Source: Blastomussa wellsi
Lineage: Eukaryota > Cnidaria > Anthozoa > Scleractinia > Plerogyridae
Reading direction: 5' to 3'
Assembly: GCA_947652115.1 (NCBI GenBank)
Contig: OX393564.1
Coordinates: 2,995,621-3,059,620 of the forward strand
DNA: 64,000 nt
Each line of letters starts with the position of its first letter. Position 1 is the stretch's first letter. Below, one piece after another: positions 23,562 to 34,322 of this stretch. Under the pieces are notes generated by a model. The model was not told where the DNA came from. It ran no database searches and worked only from the letters and a program-made list of their open reading frames with translations. Made by a program: the position numbers and the translations under genes.

Positions 23562-25275
23562 CATCTTCATCTTCTTCGGCATAGAATGCCAAAAACAACA
23601 AACCTGCAATTGCAACAAGGCCAACAATCAGAACAATTTTTTTCTTTTTATGAGAATCACTTCCCGAGACAGCCATTGGCACTCGTTCTTCTGTGTGCAC
23701 TTGCGTTGTTTGTGTTGACTCTTGTGTTGTCGGTGCAACAGGTTTCAAATCTTTTTTGCTTTCAGCTGTGGCCGCTTTGTGAATTGGGTTCGAAGGATGG
23801 CTGTTTGGCCGGTTTATTTTTGATTTCCCGCCATCCATGTGCTGAAGGGCAGCTTTTTTTGTGTTTTTGTTTGCCCCGTCGTTGACCCCCAGCTTCATAC
23901 CCGGAATCGCTTGTTTGAGCTGGTTGTTGTAACCAACAGTGCTTTCTGTGTTGATAACCATGCGGCCTGGCATCAACCAAGCGCCCGGGCACACAGCAAG
24001 GTTCAACCGCACTTTTGCCTCGTCCACCGCCAGCTGGTAACGCTGCACGCTCTTTGCCAGGTCGGGCAGCCTCACTGCGTCTTCAACCAGGACAAGAAAC
24101 TCGGTCTGGGCCTCCTTTGCTCTGCCTCCCGCCCCCAGAATGCTGCTGCGGACGTTTACTTGCGCACCTAAGATGCAATACACAAATGCTTCAATCGACT
24201 GGTTTATTCTCGACAAACCTGCCTGGGTCAAACCTGTTGTGGTTTTTGGTGCGAACCAGTTGAATTGCTCTTCAGCTGCATCATTTCTTATGAAACAAAC
24301 TGATATTCCCTTTTCTGTCGCCCTTGGATCTTCATCATCGAATTTTGCTTTTGCTGATGGATAGGGCACGTTCAGGATGAAAGGATCGTGGCAATAAATA
24401 TAAACGCTTCCTAGCCCGTGGTTCGGCCCTATTGTAAACCGAAAATCGGTTGATGAAGGAACTTTGAACTCAGCACATAATCTTTTATAAGAAGCTTCGT
24501 CATATTTGTTGTTAAACTGACTCCATGTTGGATCACCCGGCAATGCGCTAAAGCTTTGGATACCTCCGAGCTGAAATAGGATGCGGCGAACCGTAAAGTA
24601 CACGTGAAAGATGTAAAACGCTCGTACCTGTGGCGGCAGCTTCAGCGTGCTGTCTTTGTCAAATACTTCTCGAGATATTCCGCAGCCTTTTGTCGCGCAC
24701 CACACTGCAAAGTTCAGCTGCTGTTCCCAGAAAGACATATCTGGCCTCGCCAGCCATTTTTTCGCGGGCTTTGACGTTTCGAATTTCGGTTGTTCCTTGG
24801 TAAATATCTCTCTAAACTTTGTTGTAAAATACTGGTCAGGGGTGACATAAATTTTGATTGCTTTGTTGAATATTTTTTTCAAACTCGGTGCAGCTTCTTC
24901 GAATGGAACTGCTGGAACCGCCAGTGCACTTTTTTCTGGGCGTGGCGTCAGTTGGAAAGGAAAACCGCCAACTTCAACCAAACCCAGAGCTCTTTTCATT
25001 TCTGCGCTCCAATATTTGCGATCTGATCCGAATACGCTTTCCAAACTGTCGGGTCCCTCTTTGAAAAATATTTCGGCTGTTGCTGTGTTGTCCGGTGCAA
25101 AAAATACCTGGGCTTCAAATTTGCTTTTGTCAGCCCTCGGGAAACGTGCAGAAAAAGTCGCCCACGCCTTGGCTTGCGCAAGCTTTGCATTTGTGGAGCT
25201 GCCAGACTGCGCAAGTTTTTCGAGATAGTCATACGCAACAGAATCTTGTTTGTTTGCGGTTTTCCATATGTTCAT
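23524..25275 (-). CDS. Large tail-anchored structural-type protein (element 2)
   Basis: 583 residues. A 150-residue N-terminal part (KLAQSGSSTNAKLAQAKAWA..) replaces the Lys/Pro linker of 11351-12886. The body is shared: FEEAAPSLKKIF, IYVTPDQYFTTKFREIF, LNFAVWCATKGCGISREVF, LPPQVRAFYIFHVYFTVRRIL, GLSRINQSIEAFVYCILGAQV, LNLAVCPGAWLMPGRMVINTES. An extra 45-residue insert lies near the middle (around 24250-24430). The membrane anchor VLIVGLVAIAGLLFLAFY is followed by an acidic EEDEDESESESE tail, which element 1 lacks. Confidence 0.85.
23528..23577. repeat. Hexanucleotide TTTCAC/TTTCATC repeat
   Basis: At least five tandem TTTCAC units followed by TTCATC units; in the minus-strand gene they encode the acidic SE/DE tail after the membrane anchor. 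Such repeats change length easily. Confidence 0.9.
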
Positions 25276-25361
25276 TTTCTTTTTTCCTGTTATTTTTCAA
25301 TTGAAAAATTGCACGGAACAAAAATAAAATCGTTTTCCATTATTTTTGTGTTCAATACAAA
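25276..25361. promoter_or_regulatory. Divergent promoter region (element 2)
   Basis: 86 AT-rich bases between two starts pointing apart. TTCAATACAAAATG precedes the rightward start. No other gene fits. Confidence 0.5.
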
Positions 25362-26024
25362 ATGTATTCATCACCTGTTTTGCCGAGCGCTCCTCCGGAT
25401 GAGGTTGAAACACAAAGCAGATTATATCCAAACGTCCCTGCTGAAACAACAAATGCCGAGAATTTCCGGCTTACTGCGATAAGTAAAATTGAAAAAGAAA
25501 TTGCCGATCAGGCCGAACATTACAGGCTCGTTTTGAAAAAATACAAAAAAGCTCGGAAAGTGATTCACTATTCCGCAGCATGTCTCGGGGTTTTGTCAGC
25601 CGGCCTGTCTTCCACAGCCTTTGCAACTTCTCTCACTGGGGTCGGCATTGTGGTTGGTGCTCCAATTGCGGCAATTGCGGGCCTTTCAGGTTTTGCTTCC
25701 ACAGGTCTGGCTGTCTTGAACAAAAAGCTTGAAAGAAAAGCCGACAAACACACGAAAATTCATGCTCTGGCTCTTGCAAAACATGACACTATAAACAGTT
25801 ATGTGTCCAAAGCTCTGAATGACAACAGTGTTTCAGACTCTGAATTCCAAAAAATTTCAAGTGAAATTCAAAAATATCGGCAACTTAAAGAGGCTTTGCG
25901 ATCAAAGTTCGTCAAAAAACCGTCCGAGTCACCTCCACCATATCCTGATATTGAAAAAATAAAAAAAGATATTCGAGAAGAGTTTCGAAAAAAACTGGCG
26001 GGGTCCAGCGCAAATTTGAACTGA
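25362..26024 (+). CDS. Hairpin membrane protein with helical tail (element 2)
   Basis: 220 residues. LPSAPPDEVETQSRLYP, a helix with QAEHYRLVLKKYKKARK, a double hydrophobic segment (about 68-120), VSKALNDNSVSDSEFQ and a final KLAGSSANLN, all as in 14356-15027. It follows directly the divergent promoter, since the minor capsid genes of element 1 are not here. Confidence 0.82.
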   Translation: MYSSPVLPSAPPDEVETQSRLYPNVPAETTNAENFRLTAISKIEKEIADQAEHYRLVLKKYKKARKVIHYSAACLGVLSAGLSSTAFATSLTGVGIVVGAPIAAIAGLSGFASTGLAVLNKKLERKADKHTKIHALALAKHDTINSYVSKALNDNSVSDSEFQKISSEIQKYRQLKEALRSKFVKKPSESPPPYPDIEKIKKDIREEFRKKLAGSSANLN

Positions 26025-26098
26025 ACTTTGAAGGAAAAAACAAAAAATTCTCTCTGATTTTTGAAAAACGCAATTAAATGTTTACTGAATATACAAAA

Positions 26099-26224
26099 AT
26101 GATCACGATATTTCACATGATTTTCGTTATTCTGGAAGAATTTTCCACACCCGTTTGGCAGAAAGATGTCAGACAGATAACCCAACAAGTTGTTGAGGCG
26201 ATGCTTGAAGCGGAAGCTGGGTGA
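26099..26224 (+). CDS. 41-residue conserved small protein (element 2)
   Basis: MITIFHMIFVILEEF, STPVWQKDVRQITQQVVEAM and a short acidic end. It aligns residue for residue with 15092-15226. GAATATACAAAAATG precedes the start. Same downstream position relative to the hairpin membrane protein. Confidence 0.7.
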   Translation: MITIFHMIFVILEEFSTPVWQKDVRQITQQVVEAMLEAEAG

Positions 26225-26252
26225 ACCTCAGAAAAAAAAAAACTTGTCACAA

Positions 26253-26927
26253 TCAATCTATCCGCAAAACAAAATTTATTTTTTCCCCGCGGAAATCGAA
26301 CAATTTTCCATTTTCATCTTTAACCTCAAGCGTGACACTGTTTACATGTTGTCCAGTGCTTGCTTCACGTTGTCTGAAAATAGCATCATTTTTATAATAA
26401 ACGTTTTCAAAAGGATTCCCCTTTATATCAAAAATTGAAATCAACTTTGACCGTTTCCCGTTTTCCAGATTGCGTTCAGAGTCAACCAAATCACAGTAAA
26501 CAAAATATTTGTCTGGATAAGCAAACTTCTTGACAATAATATTTGGAAAATGAAAAATTGACTTTGGAAGCCCTAGAAAATTTGTCAGAGGTTCATTGAA
26601 TTCAAGAGTTTGAATTTCTTCTTTATTTATTTCCATTTGTCCGAAAGGTGAATTTAATTCAATCGGAATTTTTATAATTGTTTCTTTTTCAACCTTTTCA
26701 TCTATTTTTTTCTTCAGATTTTCTGCTGAATAGTGCCCTGGGGGTAATTCAATTTTAAATTCAACTTTTCTATCTTTTTTAAAAATTATTTCACCTTTAT
26801 TTTTCAAATTATACCACGAATTTGGAAGCGTGCATGACAGCAATGAAACACTTTTCGCTTCTGGAATTGTTTTTTCAAAAAACACAGTGATCGGGTTCTT
26901 TGTCGCGGTTATTGTGAGCACAACCAT
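26253..26927 (-). CDS. Minor capsid (penton-like) protein (element 2), inverted and relocated
   Basis: 224 residues beginning MVVLTITATKNPITVFFE; KSVSLLSCTLPNSWYNL, LPPGHYSAENL, FGQMEINKE, KYFVYCDLVD and VNSVTLEVKDENGKLFDFRG match the two copies at 12930-14323. Those are on the plus strand before the hairpin protein gene; this single copy is on the minus strand near the right end. TTTATATATCATGG precedes the start. Function as in element 1. Confidence 0.8.
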   Translation of the reverse strand: MVVLTITATKNPITVFFEKTIPEAKSVSLLSCTLPNSWYNLKNKGEIIFKKDRKVEFKIELPPGHYSAENLKKKIDEKVEKETIIKIPIELNSPFGQMEINKEEIQTLEFNEPLTNFLGLPKSIFHFPNIIVKKFAYPDKYFVYCDLVDSERNLENGKRSKLISIFDIKGNPFENVYYKNDAIFRQREASTGQHVNSVTLEVKDENGKLFDFRGEKINFVLRID

Positions 26928-26948
26928 GATATATAAATTGTGAATTTT

Positions 26949-27092
26949 TTATTCAATTAAAAATTGTGCACACCGATGCTTAAATGTTTCCTTGAAAGTT
27001 GCCTTTCCGATTTTGTGGCCGCGCTGTGCCCCCGTTTTCCATTTGAAGGCGTGCAGCCTCCTCTTATGCGCAGTGGTTTTTGCCATGTTCAT
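26949..27092 (-). CDS. 47-residue very basic small protein next to the right end (element 2), tentative
   Basis: Starts MNMAKTTAHKRRLHAFKWK, then QRGHKIGKATFKETFKHR: about a third Lys, Arg and His. This would fit a DNA-condensing core peptide like those of adenoviruses, but there is no homologue in element 1 to test it. The start lies four bases inside the palindrome edge, with TATTATGTGTGTGG before it, so its promoter would be in the palindrome. Confidence 0.45.
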   Translation of the reverse strand: MNMAKTTAHKRRLHAFKWKTGAQRGHKIGKATFKETFKHRCAQFLIE

Positions 27093-27095
27093 TCC

Positions 27096-27280
27096 ACACA
27101 CATAATACTGGGTGGTCTCTGGCGCATGGATTTTTTTGGGTTTGAGTGGGGGATGACGTTGTGGTTTACGCATCCCGGCGAGCCGGCGAGCTGGTGAGCC
27201 GGGATGCGTAAACCACAACGTCATCCCCCACTCAAACCCAAAAAAATCCATGCGCCAGAACCACCCAGTATTATGTGTGT
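27096..27280. repeat. Right terminal palindrome of element 2
   Basis: Arms of about 84 bases with one two-base difference, centre near 27188. The boundaries are ACACACATAATACTG and CAGTATTATGTGTGT. After 27280 host-like sequence begins. CGATCC (27281-27286) would be the target duplication if the left end outside the window shows the same. Confidence 0.93.
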
Positions 27281-27478
27281 CGATCCCCAGTCCAGAGCGT
27301 TAAACATTATACCACCATACCACCACACCAAACACAGTTTATTGCACGCCTAATTTGTAAATCAAGAGTAACATTGCTTGCTTCTGAAATGGCCCAATCG
27401 TAAAGAACGCAATGAAAACATGGTTCCGTGCAACAAATGCGAACACGGCGTATCTTTAACACTACAAACCATGGGTAC
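27281..27478. other. Host sequence between element 2 and the VWA gene's last visible exon
   Basis: 198 bases without a gene. As the exon at 27479 ends in a splice donor, this is probably the start of an intron whose other side lies left of element 2. Confidence 0.6.
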
Positions 27479-28030
27479 CTGTTACAACTTTCACCATGAT
27501 AATCTCAGCAGTCTCGTCGGGATCGTCGTCTTCGTCAACATCGACAAGATTCTCCTTGTTTGGTGTTGTTATGATCAATTCCGAAAGGTCAGACTCTGTT
27601 CCAAGGGCGACTGGAATAACCTTAATATCATCTTCCTCCAAAAACTTAGCTTGAATCTCGACGTCCTGTAGAGTACTGCTCGACTTTCTATCAGCAATTA
27701 CCACCAGGACCTTCTTCGCATTAGGACGACCTTGCGTTTCAAAGAAATTCTTGGCTTCCGTGAGGGCACTGTCTAACAATGCTCCAGAACTCTTTTGTAC
27801 AGAATCTACGAGTCTCTTTAATGCCTCATCATCTAAGAAGGCTGCATTGAAAGAAATCCTTGTAACGGGAACATTTCCAAACGTAATAACAGCATACTGA
27901 ATACTAGATGTTCCATATCGGTCGATCATGGCTTTGATGATATCTTTCATTTGTTGGAAATTTTCCGTTTCTTTTACAGCGTTTGCACTTAGGGCAAAAA
28001 GCAGGTCCAATTCTGGAATAGCAGGCGGAT
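27479..28030 (-). CDS. VWA domain 32 (last visible)
   Basis: 184 codons. ELDLLFALSANAV, GALLDSALTEAKNFF, VVIADRKSS. It ends IMVKVVTG followed by a GTACCC donor, so the gene does not stop here. Confidence 0.9.
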
Positions 28031-28653
28031 CTAAAAAGGTAGAAACAAAACGCAGTTAACTTTATTATTAATGAGATTTTTGACAGTTGATCTAAAAAGG
28101 CAGAAAGAAAAGAACGCCCACCACACGAAACATTTTTGAAATGTGTTTGCTACAGTGCAAATCCAGTTTAGCGATCTCAGCGGATACAGAGAACGGTAAT
28201 TTGGCCTGTAAAAACATTGATCGAGACCTGGCTTGCATATAACGAACCAAAAACTATTCAAAAATATAACCAATCGTCATCTAAGGTTTTTATTAAAACC
28301 ACTAATTCTGCAGTTCACTTGGAAGATCCAACATTGAATTGAAGAGATAATGAAGACTTTTCACTTAGTGTACGCTCTTAGCTACTAAACAACTATTGCG
28401 AATTGAAAGCAAAACGAGATCCTCTGTATGTTTATATTGGAAGAGGAGGAACGAATCATTCATTTGACATTTTGATTTGACATTTTTGACATTTGAGCAG
28501 CAACAGCGAGGAGAGTGGATCAAGTAGCGTGGAGAGAGGATCGTGGAGCGAGGAGAGAGCAGTGAGCAGCGGGGACGAGGACAGCAAAATGGAGGTCATC
28601 AATTAACTAAACACTACACCATGGCTTGGAAAAGGAAAAGACAAACTTCTCAC

Positions 28654-29211
28654 CTAGTCGGATTTTCTGTATGATTTCGTTACCAACGCTCGATGGATCA
28701 CCATCTTTGTCAGTTTTAATGATGTTTTGCTTGTTACTTGTAATCGCTTCAAGTTCTTCTTCATCAACATTCGGGCCAACACCAACAGGCACGACTTGAA
28801 CGTCACCGTCTTCTAAAACCTTTGCTGCTTCCTCGATTTCGCTGCAATTATTGATGGACTTGTTGTCGATTATTACGGCAAGGACCTTTTTGGCATCCGG
28901 ACGAGCTGTAGCTTCGTCGAACAAACCGTTTCCTTGTTCTAAAGCCTTTCTCAGGTCTGCTCCACCCCGGGGTGGAGGGTATGAATCGATAAGTGTTTTC
29001 AGCGCCGTTTTGCCAGGGAACGTTTGTGAGAAAGGTATATATGTGTTGGCGGAATCACCAAACATGATAACACCGTATCTTATACTGGCAAGTCCGTATG
29101 TATCCACAATATATTTGACGACGTTTTTCATGTTTTCGTAGGTCTGGTCAGCTCCGCTGTCCGTGACACTAATTGCAAATCCAAGGTCAACCTTGAGTAC
29201 CGGCATTGAAT
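28654..29211 (-). CDS. VWA domain 31
   Basis: 186 codons. KVDLGFAISVTDS, RGGADLRKALEQGNGLF, AVIIDNKSI. The intron on its left (28031-28653) shows no feature apart from a purine-rich GAGGAGAG stretch near 28510-28560. Confidence 0.9.
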
Positions 29212-29687
29212 CTAGAATTGAAAGCAATAGCAACAGGATAAGGTGGTATTGATATGATTGTCTTTGGAAAACGCGTTTGTCCCAATAATGTAAACAGTGG
29301 CATTATTTAGAAGAGATTGAAATTTGAAATATAAATATGGTACAAGCACTAAAGAAGAACAGCTTTAAAACTGTTACAAGGACTAAACACAAAGAAGCAC
29401 AAAGGGATTAATTACGCAAGAAGAGTGAACCTGATATAAACAAAATCACCATGTTTAGCTCATAGATGACGAAGTCATGCTATGAGGTTTAGGAATTTCC
29501 ACATTTTATATGGTGCACAAATATGATTGGGTGTGTTGTAGGGACACATTGTAGCAACAAGTAGCAGGAGCAAAATTACAATATCATGCACACGGAACAA
29601 AATGAAGCGGGAACAACATGCCTCTTCGTGTCAGCGCCTAAAGAGTGCACATGTAAATTAAATAGGGTTCAACATAATAACTCTTAC

Positions 29688-30248
29688 CATTATTTGCCTT
29701 TTCCATCACTTCCGCGGCAATATTCTTCGCGCTGTCAGTATCATTCGTCTCGATGACTTTATCCTCGTTTAATGTTACCTTCGCCATTTCCTGTGGGTCA
29801 GCTTCTTTACCGAAGGTGACTGCAATTACTCGGACCCCATCTTTTGCCAGTGATCTAGCAGCAACTGACACTTCAACTTCATCACTGTCCGACATCTTAT
29901 CCATGGCAACCACCACAATTCGTTTAGCATCAGGTCGACTGACAGCTGCCATTTGGAATAGCTCTCTAGCTTTTCGAAGTGCCCTACTCAAATCAGCTCC
30001 CTGGCCATTCTTTGTAATTCGCTGCAAGATTTCTCTTAATTCCTTAGGATCACTCACGTCCCCAAAATTAAGTTCAATTTCTGGGTCCCGGCCAAATTTG
30101 ATGACACTGTAGCGAACCGTCGACGAGCCATGTGTTTTGAGAATCTCGTTTATAACAGATTTCATCTTCATGAAGTTATCGCCTGATTTTAGAGCTGTTG
30201 CACTGAGGGCAAATGCTAGATCGAGCATCTCTTCTTCATCAGGGGTAT
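29688..30248 (-). CDS. VWA domain 30
   Basis: 187 codons. The link is acidic (DTPDEEEML) and lacks the Pro pair. DLAFALSATAL; VVAMDKMSD. The intron on its left (29212-29687) shows no feature. Confidence 0.9.
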
Positions 30249-30622
30249 CTGAGCAAGAGATTAAAAGGGAAAAAAATGACGCAAGGAATACTAACAGCTA
30301 CATGTCACTGAAAAACGTACTCATCAATTAACACTTTTCACACGGTTAGGCCATGATCCATTTATGAATTCAAAAACCCGCCTATGTTAGATTTAAACCT
30401 TGTGTCAAGCAACTCATTAAGGGTTATCCTTCAAAACAAAAACTTCAACGGATAATAATTTAGCATGTTAAGCTACCATTTTAGCTTCAACCTAGACCTA
30501 AATTGGTTGTTTTCGACTTGAAATATCCCCAAACATACTTTAGCAGCGTTATTTTTGTGACATCAGTTAAGAAAACGGCTCAAACCATTTGTTATAGCCG
30601 TTAAGCCCGACCCGTGAATTAC

Positions 30623-31177
30623 CTTCCAGCACTTTGATCATTATTTTTTCAGCAGCTTTGTCTGGATTTTCATCTTGTTCCACTTCTACCAAGTAATTAT
30701 TGTTCCGTGCGATTTCTTCAAGTTCCTCTTTACTTCCTTCTTCACCGAGTACAACAGACACAACTTTAACTCCAGTATTTTTCAGTTCTCTTGCCTTCTC
30801 CTTCGTCTCGCTCCGATCGCCTGTCTGTTGCTGATCCATAATGACAACTAAGACCTTTTTAGCATCCGGTCTCGCTGTGTCTTCAAACATCCTCTTGGCG
30901 TCATCAAGGGCTTTGTGTAGAGATGCACCAGAGACACGTGAAAGAAAATCAACCCTATCCTTTAGAAGGTCAATAGTGTAACGCTCACTCTCTGTAAAGC
31001 GAACTCTCTGGGAGGGTTCATTGCCAAAAAGAATGAAACTGTAGCGGATGTCGCTCTTGCCATAGCGATCGATCACTGATTTGATGGTGGCTTTGATCGT
31101 TTGCAAGTTTGCATTCGCATCTGAAGAACCAATGCTGATTGCGAAGCCCAGATCAAGTTTTGGAATCTTTGGAAGCT
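30623..31177 (-). CDS. VWA domain 29
   Basis: 185 codons. KLDLGFAISIGSS and VVIMDQQQT. Like domain 23 it has Gln where Ser is usual after the Asp. The intron on its left (30249-30622) shows no feature. Confidence 0.9.
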
Positions 31178-31594
31178 CTGAAAAAATAAGAGAAGTTTGC
31201 ATATAATATAGGTCAGGTCGAAAAATTTGTGCTGGTAAAATGACAATATCTGACAAAAAAATGTGTTTAATTTATTTAAGTAGGCCATAATGAGGACTTC
31301 GTTATCAACAGCACCATTGTCAAAACCAGTGGAAACGTAAAACAAAGTTACCTGATTTTGAGAAGAAATTCTGAATTGCACTAACCAGATACAAAAAAAA
31401 GTTTTCAAAGAGCGTGGAAGTTCACAAGACTCTCAAATTAGCATTAAAAAGTAAGTAATAACAGTAAGTAATCAACTTTACTTTGGAGACCGGAACACAT
31501 GACAGTCGAAAACTGATAAACTTCATTTACTCTATCTATAATTAAAATAGTCATTTACCAAAGTCATTTCTAAAGTGCTACGTCCGTAACCCAC

Positions 31595-32146
31595 CTTTCA
31601 AAGACGTATCAATTACTTTTGCTGGCCATGTTTCCGGCTGTAAGGGTTCACAAGTGGCAATGTACTCTTTGTTCGTAGTTATGACTTCTATTTCATCAAT
31701 GTTGACCTCTGGACCAACCGTTGCTGGTACAATTGTTATATTCTTTTCCATCAGTGGTTTGACAGCCTCCTTGAGCTCACTGCGGCTATTGATGGACTTC
31801 TTGTCGAGGAAAATGACCAATATTTTCCTGCTACCAGGTCTGAAAGGGGCGTTAGCAAACAACTGTTCTGCTTCATTCAAAACTTTCTTGATGTCTGGAC
31901 CACCTGTTGGGCGACTGAGTTGTTGCACAGTTGTTCTAAGTGCTTCTTTGTCGCGGTCATCAATGAAGTCAAAGACAACGGAAGGTATGTCGCCAAATGT
32001 TATCAATGCGTAACGGATCTTGTCTGTCCCATACTGTTTAATGATAGTGTCTACAGTGTCTTGTATCTTGTCAAAGGTGTCCTCGGCATCTACAGCAGCT
32101 GCGCTCAAAGCAAAGGCAAGGTCGATGTTGGGGATCTCTCGAGTAT
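31595..32146 (-). CDS. VWA domain 28
   Basis: 184 codons. NIDLAFALSAAAV, GGPDIKKVLNEAEQLF, VIFLDKKSI. The intron on its left (31178-31594) shows no feature. Confidence 0.9.
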
Positions 32147-32431
32147 CTGTAGCAAAACACACAACACAAAGTGTTCAGTTTTATTATACGTCCTTAACAG
32201 AGACAGTGGGTATATACAACATGTTCTTCAATTCATCATTGGGGAAAGACAATCATTTAGTGAAACTATTTAGTGCTAGAAATTACTCAGAACAACCTTC
32301 AAAACCGCCCCGATCTTGCTTTTCTTTAATGATCCTAGTGCAGGAATACCGTTTCTCCCAGAAATTCTCTTAAGCAATTAATCAAATCATTCAAAATGGC
32401 ATAGGCGTAAGAGCAATTTTTTGCCAGGGGA

Positions 32432-32545
32432 GGAGGGGGGGGGTGAACAATTGGCCCAAAAAATTCTCCCAAGTTGCCTTGCCGAAATTTCTCTTGCTGC
32501 CCAAAAAATCTGAGTTGCACAAAATTTGGGGGGGGGGGGACTGGA
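32432..32545. repeat. Low-complexity G-run segment in an intron
   Basis: Two runs of nine or more G flank a stretch with repeated CCCAAAAAATT. No coding signal. Confidence 0.6.
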
Positions 32546-32591
32546 GGCCCCTGGTCCGTTCGCCTATGCAAAATGGTGTTGTATAGTTTAC

Positions 32592-33140
32592 CTTTGTCGA
32601 TAATTTTGATAATCTCCTCAGCCACGGAATCTGGGTTATCGGTAGTATTGGTCAGAATTGCATTTGGTGTTACACCATCTATTTCCGGTTGATCCACCTC
32701 ATCACCAACGCCGATAACAATCACTTCCACCCCATCACCTTCTAATAACCTTGACGACGCCTTTACGTCATCCAACTTGCTGTCAGATTTGCCGTCCACC
32801 ATTACCACAAGTATATTCTTAGCCGTTGGTCTCTTGATGTATGCAGTATTGAAGAGACCCCTCGCTGTTCCCAACGCCTTATCAAGAGATGCTTTCCCAG
32901 TTGTCTTATCGATGGAGTCAATGGCTCGTTTTCTACCCTCATCGGACAACTGATCGTCAAAGTTGACATGAACAATCGGTGGGTCTCCAAAAGATAAAAC
33001 ACTGTAGAAAATGTTTGATGTTGGATACTTGTCCACAACGGACTTGATAATGTCCTGCATTTGCCTGAAGGTCCTGTCAGAATCCAAGGAGTTGGCACTT
33101 AGTGCAAACCCAAGGTTGACTTCAACCAGTCGTGAAGGAT
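32592..33140 (-). CDS. VWA domain 27
   Basis: 183 codons. EVNLGFALSANSL, with Asn replacing the first-strand Asp; VVMVDGKSD. The open frame running on past 32592 is intronic. The intron on its left (32147-32591) has G-runs (32430-32445, 32528-32540). Confidence 0.9.
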
Positions 33141-33182
33141 CTGTGAAATGAAAGGCCCAGAAATATTTCAGTATTTTCCTCA

Positions 33183-33425
33183 CTTGGTCTTCGAACTGTG
33201 CGGTCCGGGATACGAGGACAAGAGACGTTACTCAGACAGTGCCTCTTTCCTCCCACGAGTATAAATGGTTACTGGTGAACAGTTATGGTAACTTGGGGAA
33301 ATACTGCATGGGAATAATCTGCGATGGATTGGCATCCCATACAAAGGGAAAACAATACTCCTGGTCGCTTCATGCTATAATGAATGGGATAAGGTCCTGC
33401 CTGAGACATTACCTTTGTGGTTACC
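33183..33425. repeat. Old dispersed repeat (GCGATGGATTGGCATCCCAT type)
   Basis: The stretch around 33320-33410, with GCGATGGATTGGCATCCCAT and CTCCTGGTCGCTTCATGCTA, resembles a repeat that I recall as widespread in coral and mollusc genomes. Diverged copy; exact ends unclear. Confidence 0.45.
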
Positions 33426-33639
33426 ACACATTCCAGCTAACGTAATTCTGGGAATTTGTAGTACAAAATTAACGACAATATTCCTAAGTTAACGAATTTG
33501 ATATTTTTCTGCCAAGGGGAAATACTGCATTGGCCACACACCACTTTGCTTTGGGATTTGTTGGGATGGAAAGCCCTCTAAATAGATCACTGTCCAGTGG
33601 ATAAGTGGATAATGATTTTTCTAGTAGATAACGTTGCAG

Positions 33640-33735
33640 CCAACTTTCTATTAGCGGACACCTCTATAAGACGGACAGCTCGATCTGCAAGATGGACAAT
33701 AGGTGTCGGTCCCGATGGTGTCTGTCTTTAAACAA
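33640..33735. repeat. Dispersed repeat with GCGGACACCTC / GGTGTCTGTCT ends
   Basis: TAGCGGACACCTCTATAAGA and GATGGTGTCTGTCTTTAAAC parallel the segment at 46430-46605, so both are copies of one old element, possibly a non-autonomous DNA transposon. Confidence 0.5.
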
Positions 33736-33771
33736 CCTGAAGCAAATGTTTAATGTGATATATTAACGTAC

Positions 33772-33958
33772 CTTTGATAGCCTTTTTGATTTTCTCGTCA
33801 ATGTTATCTTTCACATCCTTGGGTTTATCAGTTGATTTGACTGGTGCAATGCGATCTTCATCATCTGTGAGTGGCTTAACATGTTCCTTGTTAACCTCAT
33901 CTCCGATGATAACTGGGATGACAGTAATTCCTTGATCCACCAGCTGTCGAGCTTTGAC
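33772..33958 (-). CDS. VWA domain 26, C-terminal exon
   Basis: 187 bases: VKARQLVDQGITVIPVIIGDE, ending KKAIKG. N plus C exons add up to 552 bases, the normal repeat size, which confirms the splice sites. The intron on its left (33141-33771) carries old dispersed repeats. Confidence 0.87.
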
Positions 33959-34322
33959 CTTAAAAAAGTGGAAATCAAAACCATTTCCAAGAGTAATATT
34001 TTATCAGAACAAGAGTATTTTGAACTACGCCGTGGAGCAAATCATTGCATTCTACACAACATGAGATCCAAGTAAGTGTTAACTACTTTAGTCTGTAGGC
34101 ATCAGTCGCTCAGTTTTTATGCACAGAGAAAGTAAAACTTGATTTCGAAATTCGGGCGGCTCTTTTATATTACCAAAATAGATAGTAGTTCACCATTTCT
34201 GCGTGTCAACTGTATATCACCGTTTCCTTCCCCAGCAGAGGTCAGATTGAACCTTCGACCTCCAGCTCTGCAAAACATTTAAAGGAAAAAAACTGCAGCA
34301 ACAACAATCAAATGCCACCTAC

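Larger units (their letters stand above)
15651..27280 (+). mobile_element. Element 2: right-hand part of a second Polinton
   Basis: This is the remainder of the element into which element 1 jumped. It runs from the resumed polymerase fragment through small genes, integrase, capsid cluster and ATPase to a terminal palindrome at 27096-27280. Beyond 27280 the sequence turns into intron-like host DNA. Its gene set matches element 1 with differences in order. The left segment is at 1-174 and further left outside the window. The polymerase is split and also frameshifted, so this copy cannot make its own polymerase, though its other main frames are open. Confidence 0.9.
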
